A stretch of 64,000 bases of DNA from positions 229,512 through 293,511 of the forward strand of contig NZ_MKTH01000024.1 of NCBI RefSeq assembly GCF_001898175.1. The letters run 5' to 3'. Each line of letters starts with the position of its first letter. Position 1 is the stretch's first letter. Under the pieces are notes generated by a model. The model did not search any database. It was not told the origin of the DNA and saw nothing but the letters and a program-made list of their open reading frames with translations. The stretch comes from Cellulomonas sp. 73-92. GTDB taxonomy: Bacteria > Actinomycetota > Actinomycetes > Actinomycetales > Cellulomonadaceae. Below, piece by piece: positions 56,999-64,000 of this stretch. Position numbers and translations under genes: made by a program.

Positions 56999-59530
56999 TC
57001 ATCGACCGGGGTGGGGGGTGGTGTGCAGGCCTGAGGTCGGCACCAGGACGCGGGCGTTGGCCCAGTCCACGTGCGCCGGCGAGTCATCGACGTCCTCGGG
57101 AAGGGTGCGCAGGGTCAACGTGTCGATCCCGGTGACGTCCACGTCGAGCGGGACCGCCGGTGCGCCTCCGCTCACCGACACCCGGACGAGCGCCCGTCCG
57201 TCACCGAGCACCTCCGCCGAGGCGGCGGAGGTCGGTGTCTCGTCATCGACCCCGACGTCGACGGTGAAGCGCGTGGCGTGCCCGTCGAGTGCGAGCACGA
57301 TCTCCGACGGCGTGGACACGCCGAATCCGTCGGCGGCAGGGATCGAGGCGATCCGCATCGGGACTCCGTCGCGCGGGTTCCCGCCGCCGTTGCTCATGTC
57401 GCGCTCGACGGGGCCGCTCTCGTTGCGGAAGCCCAGCATCGGCAGCCGCGACACGACGTGCCGACCTGCGGTCAGGGGAACGACGAGGCGGGCGTGAGCG
57501 ATGTTCGGCACGCCGTCCTCGCCCGGCTCCTCGACCGTCACGATGCCGTGATCCCCGGTCCTCCGCCGTGCGGGAGCCGTGACCCGCCAACGTCCGTCGC
57601 CGAGATCGTCGGCCGACCATCCGGGCGGGGTGCGCAGCGTGGCCTTCGTCGAGACGGTGAGGACGACCTCGCCGCGGTCGTCGAGCCCGCCTCGCGCCGG
57701 TTCGACGACGGGCGCCGCCAGCACCGGCCGCCGGCGGGCCCTGAAGGTGTCGGACGCCGGCGGGGCCAGGATCGCTGCACATCCGCCGTTCTCTGCGACG
57801 TCCACCGTCAGGTTCCCCTGCACCACCTCGGCACGACCCCGCAGGCCGCCCGCAGGGTCGTCGTCAACGATCCATGCCTGCCATGGCCCGTCGCCCAGGC
57901 GTCCCAGCGGCACGCGGAGCGTGCGGGCCGGGCCGACCGCGACGGCGCCGACGAACCAGCGATCCCCGTGGCGGCGGGCCAGGACCGCCTCCGTGTCCGG
58001 CGAGCCGCCGAGCAGCCGCGTCTCGTCCCACGTCGCGGGGAGCTCGCTGAGGAGCGACGTGGCGTGCACCGACGCCGCGTACACGTCGACGCTGTCGGCG
58101 AAGTGCGTGATGCCGCTCTCGAAGACGACGGCCTGCGCCAGCTCGTGCCCGTCGCTCGTCGTTCGGTCCTTCGCGCTCCAGGCGACCGGGGTGAAGTCCA
58201 TGGCGCCCAGGACGTTCCGAGTGAACGGCAGCGCGACGTTGTGGACGGCGGTGAGCGGGGCGTCGGAGTAGAAGACGTAGTACTCGGAGCCGCGGACGGC
58301 CTCGTAGCCGACGACCTGCGGCCAGGTGCGGACCCACCCGCGGGGGATCACCGAACCATGGAAGTTCACCATCAGCCCGAGGCGCGCGCTCTCGGCGAGG
58401 ATCGTGTCGTACCAGCGGTAGCGGTCCTTGGACTCGGACTCCATGAAGTCGACCTTGATGCCCGCGACACCCCAGGACCGCCACAGCGCGAGCCGGGCGA
58501 GCTTCTCCGGCCCGTCGAGGTCGTGCCAGACCGTCCAGAGGTGCACCTGGACGCCCCGGTGGCTGGCGTACGCGACGATGTCGGGCACCCAGGTTTCTTC
58601 CCACCCGCAGTCGATGAGCAGGTGCTCCCACCCGAACTCGGCGGCGCGGTCCACGAAGTGGCGCTGGGTGTCCAGCTGTGCGCCGGAGTAGAAGTCCGAC
58701 CACCAGGACCAGGCGGCTCGGCCCGGGCGGACCCACTCCGCCGCCTCCAGCGCGGCGCTCGGCGGCGGCGCGAGCTCATCGACGAGGCGACTCTCGACGA
58801 CCGCCGCAAGCGTGCCCAGGAGCAGCACCCGCCATGGGGTGAGGGCGCCACGCGCGATCTCCACCTTGTCGTCCGCGAGCACCAGGCCGATCGTCCCGTC
58901 CGCAGCCACCGTCGCGTGGGCGCCGCTGTAGCGCCCGTCGATCGCGGACTCCGAGAGCAACAGGTAGTCGGTGCTCAACGCCGGACCCAGCCGCAGGAGG
59001 ACCGGAAGGCCGTACGCCCCGGGCTCCAGGGCCTCGAGGTCCGCACCGTACCGAGGCGTCTCGTACCACGTCTGGTAGTCCTGCACCCACGCACGCGTAC
59101 CGGCCGGCGGCCGCAGCACGGTGCCGTCAGCCTCGAGCCACGCGACACCCTCGAGGTCGTCGATCGCGTACCGCACCGCGATGCCGTCGGCGGCGCAACG
59201 AATGACGATCTGCCACGAGCGGCCGCCGGCATGCCGAAGCCGGATCTCGGTCTGGTCCTGCCGGATCGGGAGCACGCCGGTCGACTTGCCGGACCGGGCG
59301 ATCCAGGAGTCCTCGATGCGCTCCCGCCGAACGTCGACGACGTCGGAGCCCAGCGCGAGGTCGACGCCGTCCACCACGATCCCCAGCTGCATCGTCACGA
59401 CGGCCCGACCGCACAGCTCGGCGTCCAGGCGCACGCCGGCGCCGGACACGACGACGCACCCGCCGGGACCGTCGTGGGTACCGAGCTCGATCCGTCGTGC
59501 CGGCGCTGGGCGCTCGTTCACCTCGACCAC
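56999..59530 (-). CDS. GH97-family glycoside hydrolase
   Basis: 843 residues from a GTG at 59530 (GGAG upstream). The N-terminal beta-sandwich and barrel match GH97: AWSWWSDFYSGAQLDTQRHFVD, HLLIDCGWEETWVPDI, GVAGIKVDFMESESKDR (catalytic aspartate region of the retaining alpha-galactosidase subgroup), MVNFHGSVIPRGWVRTWP and GAMDFTPVAWSAK. Residues about 690-840 form an additional beta-rich NPCBM-like domain. No signal peptide is visible although GH97 enzymes are often exported. First gene of the operon; it cleaves alpha-galactosides or alpha-glucosides. Confidence 0.87.
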   Translation of the reverse strand: MVEVNERPAPARRIELGTHDGPGGCVVVSGAGVRLDAELCGRAVVTMQLGIVVDGVDLALGSDVVDVRRERIEDSWIARSGKSTGVLPIRQDQTEIRLRHAGGRSWQIVIRCAADGIAVRYAIDDLEGVAWLEADGTVLRPPAGTRAWVQDYQTWYETPRYGADLEALEPGAYGLPVLLRLGPALSTDYLLLSESAIDGRYSGAHATVAADGTIGLVLADDKVEIARGALTPWRVLLLGTLAAVVESRLVDELAPPPSAALEAAEWVRPGRAAWSWWSDFYSGAQLDTQRHFVDRAAEFGWEHLLIDCGWEETWVPDIVAYASHRGVQVHLWTVWHDLDGPEKLARLALWRSWGVAGIKVDFMESESKDRYRWYDTILAESARLGLMVNFHGSVIPRGWVRTWPQVVGYEAVRGSEYYVFYSDAPLTAVHNVALPFTRNVLGAMDFTPVAWSAKDRTTSDGHELAQAVVFESGITHFADSVDVYAASVHATSLLSELPATWDETRLLGGSPDTEAVLARRHGDRWFVGAVAVGPARTLRVPLGRLGDGPWQAWIVDDDPAGGLRGRAEVVQGNLTVDVAENGGCAAILAPPASDTFRARRRPVLAAPVVEPARGGLDDRGEVVLTVSTKATLRTPPGWSADDLGDGRWRVTAPARRRTGDHGIVTVEEPGEDGVPNIAHARLVVPLTAGRHVVSRLPMLGFRNESGPVERDMSNGGGNPRDGVPMRIASIPAADGFGVSTPSEIVLALDGHATRFTVDVGVDDETPTSAASAEVLGDGRALVRVSVSGGAPAVPLDVDVTGIDTLTLRTLPEDVDDSPAHVDWANARVLVPTSGLHTTPHPGR

Positions 59531-59819
59531 AAGGGCTCCGTGTCATCGAACCAGGCGGCGGAACGTCGCCGTGCTCAGGGACGCTACATGGAGCCCGAGG
59601 GACGATGACAGGCGGTTTCCGACGAGCTACCTGGACGAAACGACGACGCGGATTGGCCTGGCCCGCACCCGACGCCGATCAAACGGGCACCCTGCGGGGA
59701 CGATCGGTGCATCATCCGCCGGCGACCCGCCCGGCGCGTCGCACGTCGACGACACCCCGTGCACCGCTGAGCGAAACGTCCAGGTGTCGAGACGGAATCC
59801 CCTGGCGCAGCCCGTCCTC
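59531..59819. other. Gene-free stretch upstream of GH97 operon
   Basis: 289 bases with no supportable gene. It must contain the promoter of the GH97-transporter-GH36 operon on the minus strand. No perfect operator-like repeat with arms of 8 bp or more was found by eye. Confidence 0.5.
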
Positions 59820-60032
59820 TCACGCACCCGCGTCCTCGTCGAGCGGACGGGCCAGCACGAGGTCGAGCAGCCCGCGCAGCTCCTCGCGCTGCGAGGGGTC
59901 GAGGCCGCCGAGGGTGCGGGCGAAGACCTCGTCGGCGAACCGGGACGCCGACTCGAGCAGGCGCTGCCTTTCGGGGGTGGCGACCGAGCGGCAGACGATC
60001 ATCGCCGCGATGTCGCTGCTGGAGAGGTTGCT
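59820..60032 (-). pseudogene. MarR-family regulator remnant
   Basis: 70 codons ending at 59820 keep a short HTH-like piece (NLSSSDIAAMI), followed directly by ATPERQRLLESASRF and a helical tail LDPSQREELRGLLDLVL typical of MarR C-termini. The DNA-binding core and wing between them are missing, and no proper start precedes the piece. It is divergent from an MFS remnant that shows a similar internal loss. Confidence 0.5.
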
Positions 60033-60038
60033 GGACTG

Positions 60039-60260
60039 ATGGTCACCGTCACCGAGCGGCGGACGCCGCAGGCGGAGCGCTTCGACAGGCGGCTGCTGCC
60101 GCCGATGATGGTCTCGGCGCTGTACCTGGCGACCGCGATCGGTCAGCCGTTGATCGGCCGCTTCGTCGACAGCTGCGGCGCCAGGCGCACGTTCCTCATC
60201 GGCGCAGCGCTCACCCTCACCGCGGGCGTCGTCGGCGTGCTCTCGCCGACCGGGCGCTCC
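60039..60260 (+). pseudogene. MFS transporter remnant (internal deletion and truncation)
   Basis: The frame from ATG 60039 encodes RRLLPPMM, the start of a DHA2 first helix, joined directly to VSALYLATAIGQPLIGRFVD and ARRTFLIGAALTLTAGVVGVL, which is the second helix plus motif A and third helix. The rest of helix 1 and the following loop (about 35 residues) are gone. Similarity ends at about residue 74; the frame then runs antisense into kup. It cannot make a working carrier. Confidence 0.65.
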
Positions 60261-60319
60261 CCCAGGTCGGCCGCGAGAAGGACGAGAGCCGCCGGCCTCA
60301 GCGGTGACGGGTCCGTCCG

Positions 60320-62278
60320 TCACAGCCCCAGGTTGGCCCCCATCACCACCGTGCGGTCGGGCGGCAGGTGGAACACCTCCGTGCGGTTGGCGGCGTTGTG
60401 CGCCATCCAGACGAACAGCCGCTCCTGCCAGCCCGTCATCCGCGGCGCCCCGCTGGCGTGCAGGGTCAGCACGGACAGGAAGTAGTGCGCATCGGCGATG
60501 TCGACGTCCAGCTCGGGCGACGTCCCGATGGCCAGCGCCAGCCCCCGGGGGATGTCCTGGCTGTCGTTGAAGCCGACCCGCACCGTCACGTGCACGATGC
60601 CGTCGTCGCCGTAGCCCAGGTCGTCCACCTGCACGCGGTCCGCGTGCCGGATGTGCGGCACGTTCTCGTTGACGATCTGCACGATGGCGACGTGCTCGTG
60701 CAGCACGTGGTTGAAGGTGACGTGCGAGCGCAGGGCCAGCGGCGTCGTCGTCTTGTTGGGGTGCGGGAACACGGCGAAGCCCGGCACGCGCGCGACACCC
60801 TTCTCGCGCACCATGGTGACGAACTCGTCCAGGGGTCCCTCCAGCCGGGCACGCTGCTCGTTGAGGGTCCGTGCGCCCGTGCGCCAGGTGGTCATCAGGG
60901 TGACCACGACCCCGGCGATGAGCAGCGGCAGCCACCCGCCGCTGACGATCTTCAGCAGGTTCGCGCCGAAGAACAGGATCTCCAGGCCGCCGACGACGAC
61001 GCTGTAGGCGACCACCTTCCACGGCGCCCAACCCCACACCCGTTTGGCCAGCAGCAGGAACAGCAGGCTGGTGAGGACCAGCGTGCCGGTCACCGCCAGC
61101 CCGTAGGCGGTGGCCAGGTGCGCCGAGCTGCGGAACACGCCGATCAGCACGAGCACGCCCACGAAGAGGATCCAGTTCACCGCGGGCACGTAGATCTGGC
61201 CGCCCTCCTCCCGAGAGGTGTGGCGCACCGCCAGTCGGGGGAACAGGCCCAGCCGCACGGCCTGCCGGGACACCGAGTAGGCGCCGGAGATCACCGCCTG
61301 GGACGCGATGACGGTCGCCACGGTTGCGAGCACGACGAGCGGCAGCGTCGCCCAGCCCGGGGCCATGCGGAAGAACGGGTTGGCCGTGGTGCTCGGGTCG
61401 CGCAGGATCATCGCGCCCTGGCCGAAGTAGTTGAGGATCAGCGCGGGAAACACGACCAGGTACCACGCGCGGCGGATCGCGTGCGGCCCGAAGTGGCCCA
61501 TGTCCGCGTACAGCGCCTCCGCGCCGGTGATCGTCAGCACCACCGCCCCGAGCGCGATGAAGGCGACGAACGGGCGGTCGACGACGAAGGCCAGCGCGTA
61601 GGTCGGCGAGAGCGCACGCAGCACCCCGGGGTTGCGCACGATCTGCGGCACCCCGAGCACGGCCAGCACGACGAACCACGCGGCCATCACGGGCGCGAAG
61701 GCCCGGCTGACGGTTTCGGTCCCCCGCCGCTGCACGACGAAGAGCAGCGTGAGGATCACCACGGACACCGGCAGCACCAGCTGCTGCAGGCCCGGGTCCG
61801 CCACGGCGAGACCCTCCATCGCGGACATCACGGAGATCGCCGGCGTGATGACGCTGTCGCCGTAGAACAGCGCCGCGCCGAAGATCCCGAGCAGCGTGGC
61901 CGCGGCGAGCCGCCGCGGGTCGCCGAGGCGCTCCCGCAGCAGCGCGACGAGGGCGAGGATGCCGCCCTCCCCCTCGTTGTCGGCGCGCATGATCAGCGCG
62001 ACGTACTTCACCGACACCACGACGGTGATGGACCAGAACACCATCGACACCACGCCGAGCACGTCGCCGGCGGTCGGCTGCACCTCGTTGTGGTCGATGC
62101 TGAACACGGTCTGCAGCGCGTACAGCGGGCTGGTCCCGATGTCGCCGAAGACGACGCCGAGCGCGCCGAGCGCGAGGGCTGTCCCCCCGTGGCGGACCAG
62201 GCGCCCCGGCGGCGGGGCGGCGGCGTCCGTCGTGGCCTGCGTGCCACCGGGATCGTCCGAGACCTGCGCGTCGCTCAC
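60320..62278 (-). CDS. kup: Kup-type potassium transporter
   Basis: 652 residues from a GTG at 62278. Twelve membrane segments are followed by a hydrophilic C-terminal domain of about 170 residues. Kup signatures: GALGVVFGDIGTSPLYALQT at the start of TM1, FYGDSVITPAISVMSA, ITGAEALYADMGHFG and NYFGQGAMIL. It imports K+ with H+ symport and is usually constitutive. The gene follows the decayed MarR/MFS pair and is 63 bases downstream of the glycoside hydrolase gene. Confidence 0.95.
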   Translation of the reverse strand: MSDAQVSDDPGGTQATTDAAAPPPGRLVRHGGTALALGALGVVFGDIGTSPLYALQTVFSIDHNEVQPTAGDVLGVVSMVFWSITVVVSVKYVALIMRADNEGEGGILALVALLRERLGDPRRLAAATLLGIFGAALFYGDSVITPAISVMSAMEGLAVADPGLQQLVLPVSVVILTLLFVVQRRGTETVSRAFAPVMAAWFVVLAVLGVPQIVRNPGVLRALSPTYALAFVVDRPFVAFIALGAVVLTITGAEALYADMGHFGPHAIRRAWYLVVFPALILNYFGQGAMILRDPSTTANPFFRMAPGWATLPLVVLATVATVIASQAVISGAYSVSRQAVRLGLFPRLAVRHTSREEGGQIYVPAVNWILFVGVLVLIGVFRSSAHLATAYGLAVTGTLVLTSLLFLLLAKRVWGWAPWKVVAYSVVVGGLEILFFGANLLKIVSGGWLPLLIAGVVVTLMTTWRTGARTLNEQRARLEGPLDEFVTMVREKGVARVPGFAVFPHPNKTTTPLALRSHVTFNHVLHEHVAIVQIVNENVPHIRHADRVQVDDLGYGDDGIVHVTVRVGFNDSQDIPRGLALAIGTSPELDVDIADAHYFLSVLTLHASGAPRMTGWQERLFVWMAHNAANRTEVFHLPPDRTVVMGANLGL

Positions 62279-62341
62279 CCGCGCATCGTGGCACGAGACA
62301 TCCGTGGCGACCGCCGCAGGAGTCCACCAACGGCGCCCGTG

Positions 62342-64000
62342 TCAGGGTTCGTCGATCGACGCGTCGCGGTGCAGCAGCAGGTCGGCGACGAGCGCGGTCC
62401 ACCCCGTCTGGTGCGAGGCGCCGAGGCCCTGGCCGGTGTCGCCGTGGAAGTACTCGTGGAACAGCACGTCGCGCTGCCAGGCGACGCCGTCGCGGAACGG
62501 TGGACCGTCGCCGAGCGCGGGGCGCCGGCCGTCGGCGCCTGGCAGGAGGACGGACGTCACGCGCCGGCTCAGCTCGGTCGCGGCCTCCGACAGCGTCATG
62601 GTCCGCCCCGAGCCGGTCGGCAGCTCGAGCCGCAGCCCGTCGCCGTACAGCCGCGCGAACCTCCGCAGCCCGTGGATGAGCATGACGTTGGCGGGCAGCC
62701 AGACCGGCCCGCGCCAGTTGGAGTTGCCGCCGAACACGCCGCTCCGCGACTCGCCCGGCTCGTAGCCGACCTCGGCCCGGAACCCGGGCAGGTCGAGGAC
62801 GAAGGGCTGGTCCCGGTGCCGCTTGGACAGCGACCGGATGCCGTACGGCGAGAGGAACTCCTCCTCGTCGAGCACCGCCGCCAGCAGGCGGTGCAGGTTC
62901 GCCGTCGGCACCATCGCCAGCAGCCGTCCCAGCCCCCCGTCGCGCTCGTGCGTCACGCTCAGCGGGTCGGCGAACTCGGGCCGGTGGGCCATGAACCAGT
63001 CGAGCTCCGCGGCGAACCCCGGCAGCCGGCCGAGCGTGCCCGTGCCGAGCGTCGTCGTGGCGATCATCGGCAGCAGCCCGACGAGCGAGCGCACGCGGAT
63101 CGGCGTACGGGTGCCGTCAGCGGCGGCGAGGACGTCGTAGTAGAAGCCGTCGGCCTCGTCCCACAGGTTCTGCCGGCGGGCGGCGGTCGCGATGTAGGCG
63201 AAGTGCTCGAGGAACTTCGTGGCCATGGTCTCGTAGGCGTCGTCGTGCTCGGCGAGGACGAGGGCGATCTCGAGCATGTCCAGGCAGTACATCGCCATCC
63301 ACGCCGTGCCGTCGCTCTGCTCGAGCCGCCCGGCGACCGGCAGGGGCGCGGAACGGTCGATCGGGCCGATGTTGTCCAGGCCGAGGAACCCGCCCTCGAA
63401 GACGTTGTCGCCGCCCTCGTCCTCCCGGTTCACCCACCAGGTGAAGTTGATGAGCAGGCGCTGGAACGTGCGCTCGAGGAACTCGTAGTCGTCGTCGCCC
63501 GCGCAGTGGAACACGCGCAGCGCGGCCCACGCCTGCACCGGTGGGTTGACGTCGCCGAAGGCCCACTCGTACGCGGGGATCTGGCCGCCCGGGTGCATGT
63601 AGGTGTCCTGGAGCAGCATGAGGAGCTGCTCCTTGGCGAGCTCGGGATCGACGTGCGCCAGGGCGACGGCCTGGAACGCGAGGTCCCACGCGGCGAACCA
63701 CGGGTACTCCCACGCGTCCGGCATCGAGAACACGTCCTGGGCCGACAGGTGCCGCCAGGCCGAGTTGCGCCCGCCGCGGCGCGCGTCGGGCGGCGGCGGC
63801 CCCGCGGGATCCCCATCGAGCCACTCGTGGACGTCGTAGTCGTAGAACTGCTTGCCCCACAGCAGCCCGGCGAACGCCTGACGGGCCAGCCCCGCCTCGT
63901 CCGGGGTGAACCGGGGGCCGACGAGGGCCGCGTAGAACTCGTCGGCCTCGCGCTCGCGCTGCGCCATGACGGCCGCGAAGTCGTCGCCGAGGCCCGACAC
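62342..64000 (-). CDS. MGH1-like glycoside hydrolase (GH63-related), N-terminal part outside window
   Basis: 552 residues are visible, and the frame continues past base 64000; full-length relatives have about 850-900 residues. The (alpha/alpha)6 barrel of the MGH1/GH63 group is visible: FYDYDVHEWLDGDP, MPDAWEYPWFAAWDLAF (catalytic acid region), NPPVQAWAALRVF, FEGGFLGLDNIGPIDRSAPLP, NSNWRGPVWLPANVMLIHGLRRF and FHEYFHGDTGQGLGASHQTGWTALVA. Such proteins act on mannosylglycerate, glucosylglycerate or similar alpha-glycosides; the substrate here is not determined. Confidence 0.85.
   Translation of the reverse strand: MSGLGDDFAAVMAQREREADEFYAALVGPRFTPDEAGLARQAFAGLLWGKQFYDYDVHEWLDGDPAGPPPPDARRGGRNSAWRHLSAQDVFSMPDAWEYPWFAAWDLAFQAVALAHVDPELAKEQLLMLLQDTYMHPGGQIPAYEWAFGDVNPPVQAWAALRVFHCAGDDDYEFLERTFQRLLINFTWWVNREDEGGDNVFEGGFLGLDNIGPIDRSAPLPVAGRLEQSDGTAWMAMYCLDMLEIALVLAEHDDAYETMATKFLEHFAYIATAARRQNLWDEADGFYYDVLAAADGTRTPIRVRSLVGLLPMIATTTLGTGTLGRLPGFAAELDWFMAHRPEFADPLSVTHERDGGLGRLLAMVPTANLHRLLAAVLDEEEFLSPYGIRSLSKRHRDQPFVLDLPGFRAEVGYEPGESRSGVFGGNSNWRGPVWLPANVMLIHGLRRFARLYGDGLRLELPTGSGRTMTLSEAATELSRRVTSVLLPGADGRRPALGDGPPFRDGVAWQRDVLFHEYFHGDTGQGLGASHQTGWTALVADLLLHRDASIDEP

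Noticed and set aside
1-64000. CRISPR array, prophage, insertion sequence, rRNA or tRNA
   Set aside because: No regularly spaced repeats, integrase, transposase or structural RNA signature was recognised on reading both strands. A tRNAscan/Infernal run would be needed to exclude a tRNA formally.

Overview
The window is about 72-75% GC with dense, partly overlapping genes, frequent GTG starts, GGAGG-type ribosome sites and leaderless-looking starts. Together with the gene families present (MarP-type periplasmic protease, HelR, DUF2630, HisKA_3/LuxR two-component pair, ROK and AraC sugar regulators), this points to an actinobacterium. A facultative, sugar-fermenting Cellulomonadaceae-like organism would fit, but the taxonomic guess is inference. 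No rRNA, tRNA, CRISPR array, prophage or insertion sequence was seen.

Layout. 0-19.8 kb is a housekeeping, stress and transport stretch: a MarR tail, MarP-like protease, DUF2630, two DHA2 drug exporters, HdeD-like protein, DUF2252 protein, a CPA2-type antiporter, HelR (preceded by what looks like a rifamycin-associated element), small membrane proteins, an EamA-type transporter, an Ag85-like esterase, a two-component system, an acyltransferase joined to a 5'-trimmed YdeI-type gene, and an Nramp-type transporter. A divergent TetR/exporter pair carries a perfect 21-bp operator.

19.8-27.3 kb (minus strand) is the most unusual part. It is a compact, translationally coupled operon: tusA, an MvhD-type [2Fe-2S] protein, DsrE2, an HdrA with a complete GltD-like NAD(P)H/FAD module inserted in it, a second HdrA, a small winged-helix-like protein and a QmoC-like HdrC-cytochrome b fusion. 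It is followed by a CsoR-family regulator that has the two cysteines but not the histidine of copper sensors, so it resembles the persulfide sensor CstR. The promoter upstream of tusA has a CstR/CsoR-type palindrome (TACCCC-CC-GGGGTA) next to a perfect CRP box. No adenylylsulfate reductase, sulfite reductase or HdrB is present. The simplest reading is a persulfide-controlled, NAD(P)H/quinone-linked sulfane-sulfur electron-transfer complex of unknown net reaction.

27.5-31.7 kb holds a small membrane protein, a LacI-type ligand-binding domain fused to GAF-like, GGDEF and EAL regions, and a TetR regulator behind a second perfect CRP box. 31.7-40.9 kb is an anaerobic-type acyl-CoA module: fixX-fixC-fixB-fixA and a CaiA/YdiO-like acyl-CoA dehydrogenase on the minus strand. 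Divergent from these are a YdiF-like CoA-transferase, an OFA-family carrier and an AMP-forming acyl-CoA ligase. The gene content matches the E. coli ydi/fadK locus.

40.9-59.5 kb is for sugar use: a beta-glucosidase with a ribose/xylose-type ABC transporter and ROK regulator, then a DUF5107-TPR protein divergent from an AraC regulator, then an operon of GH97, solute-binding lipoprotein, two permeases, GH36 alpha-galactosidase and aldose 1-epimerase. A 17-bp perfect hairpin lies in the start of the first permease gene. 59.8-60.3 kb is a decayed MarR/MFS pair. The window ends with a Kup potassium transporter and the C-terminal part of an MGH1-like glycoside hydrolase cut by the window edge.
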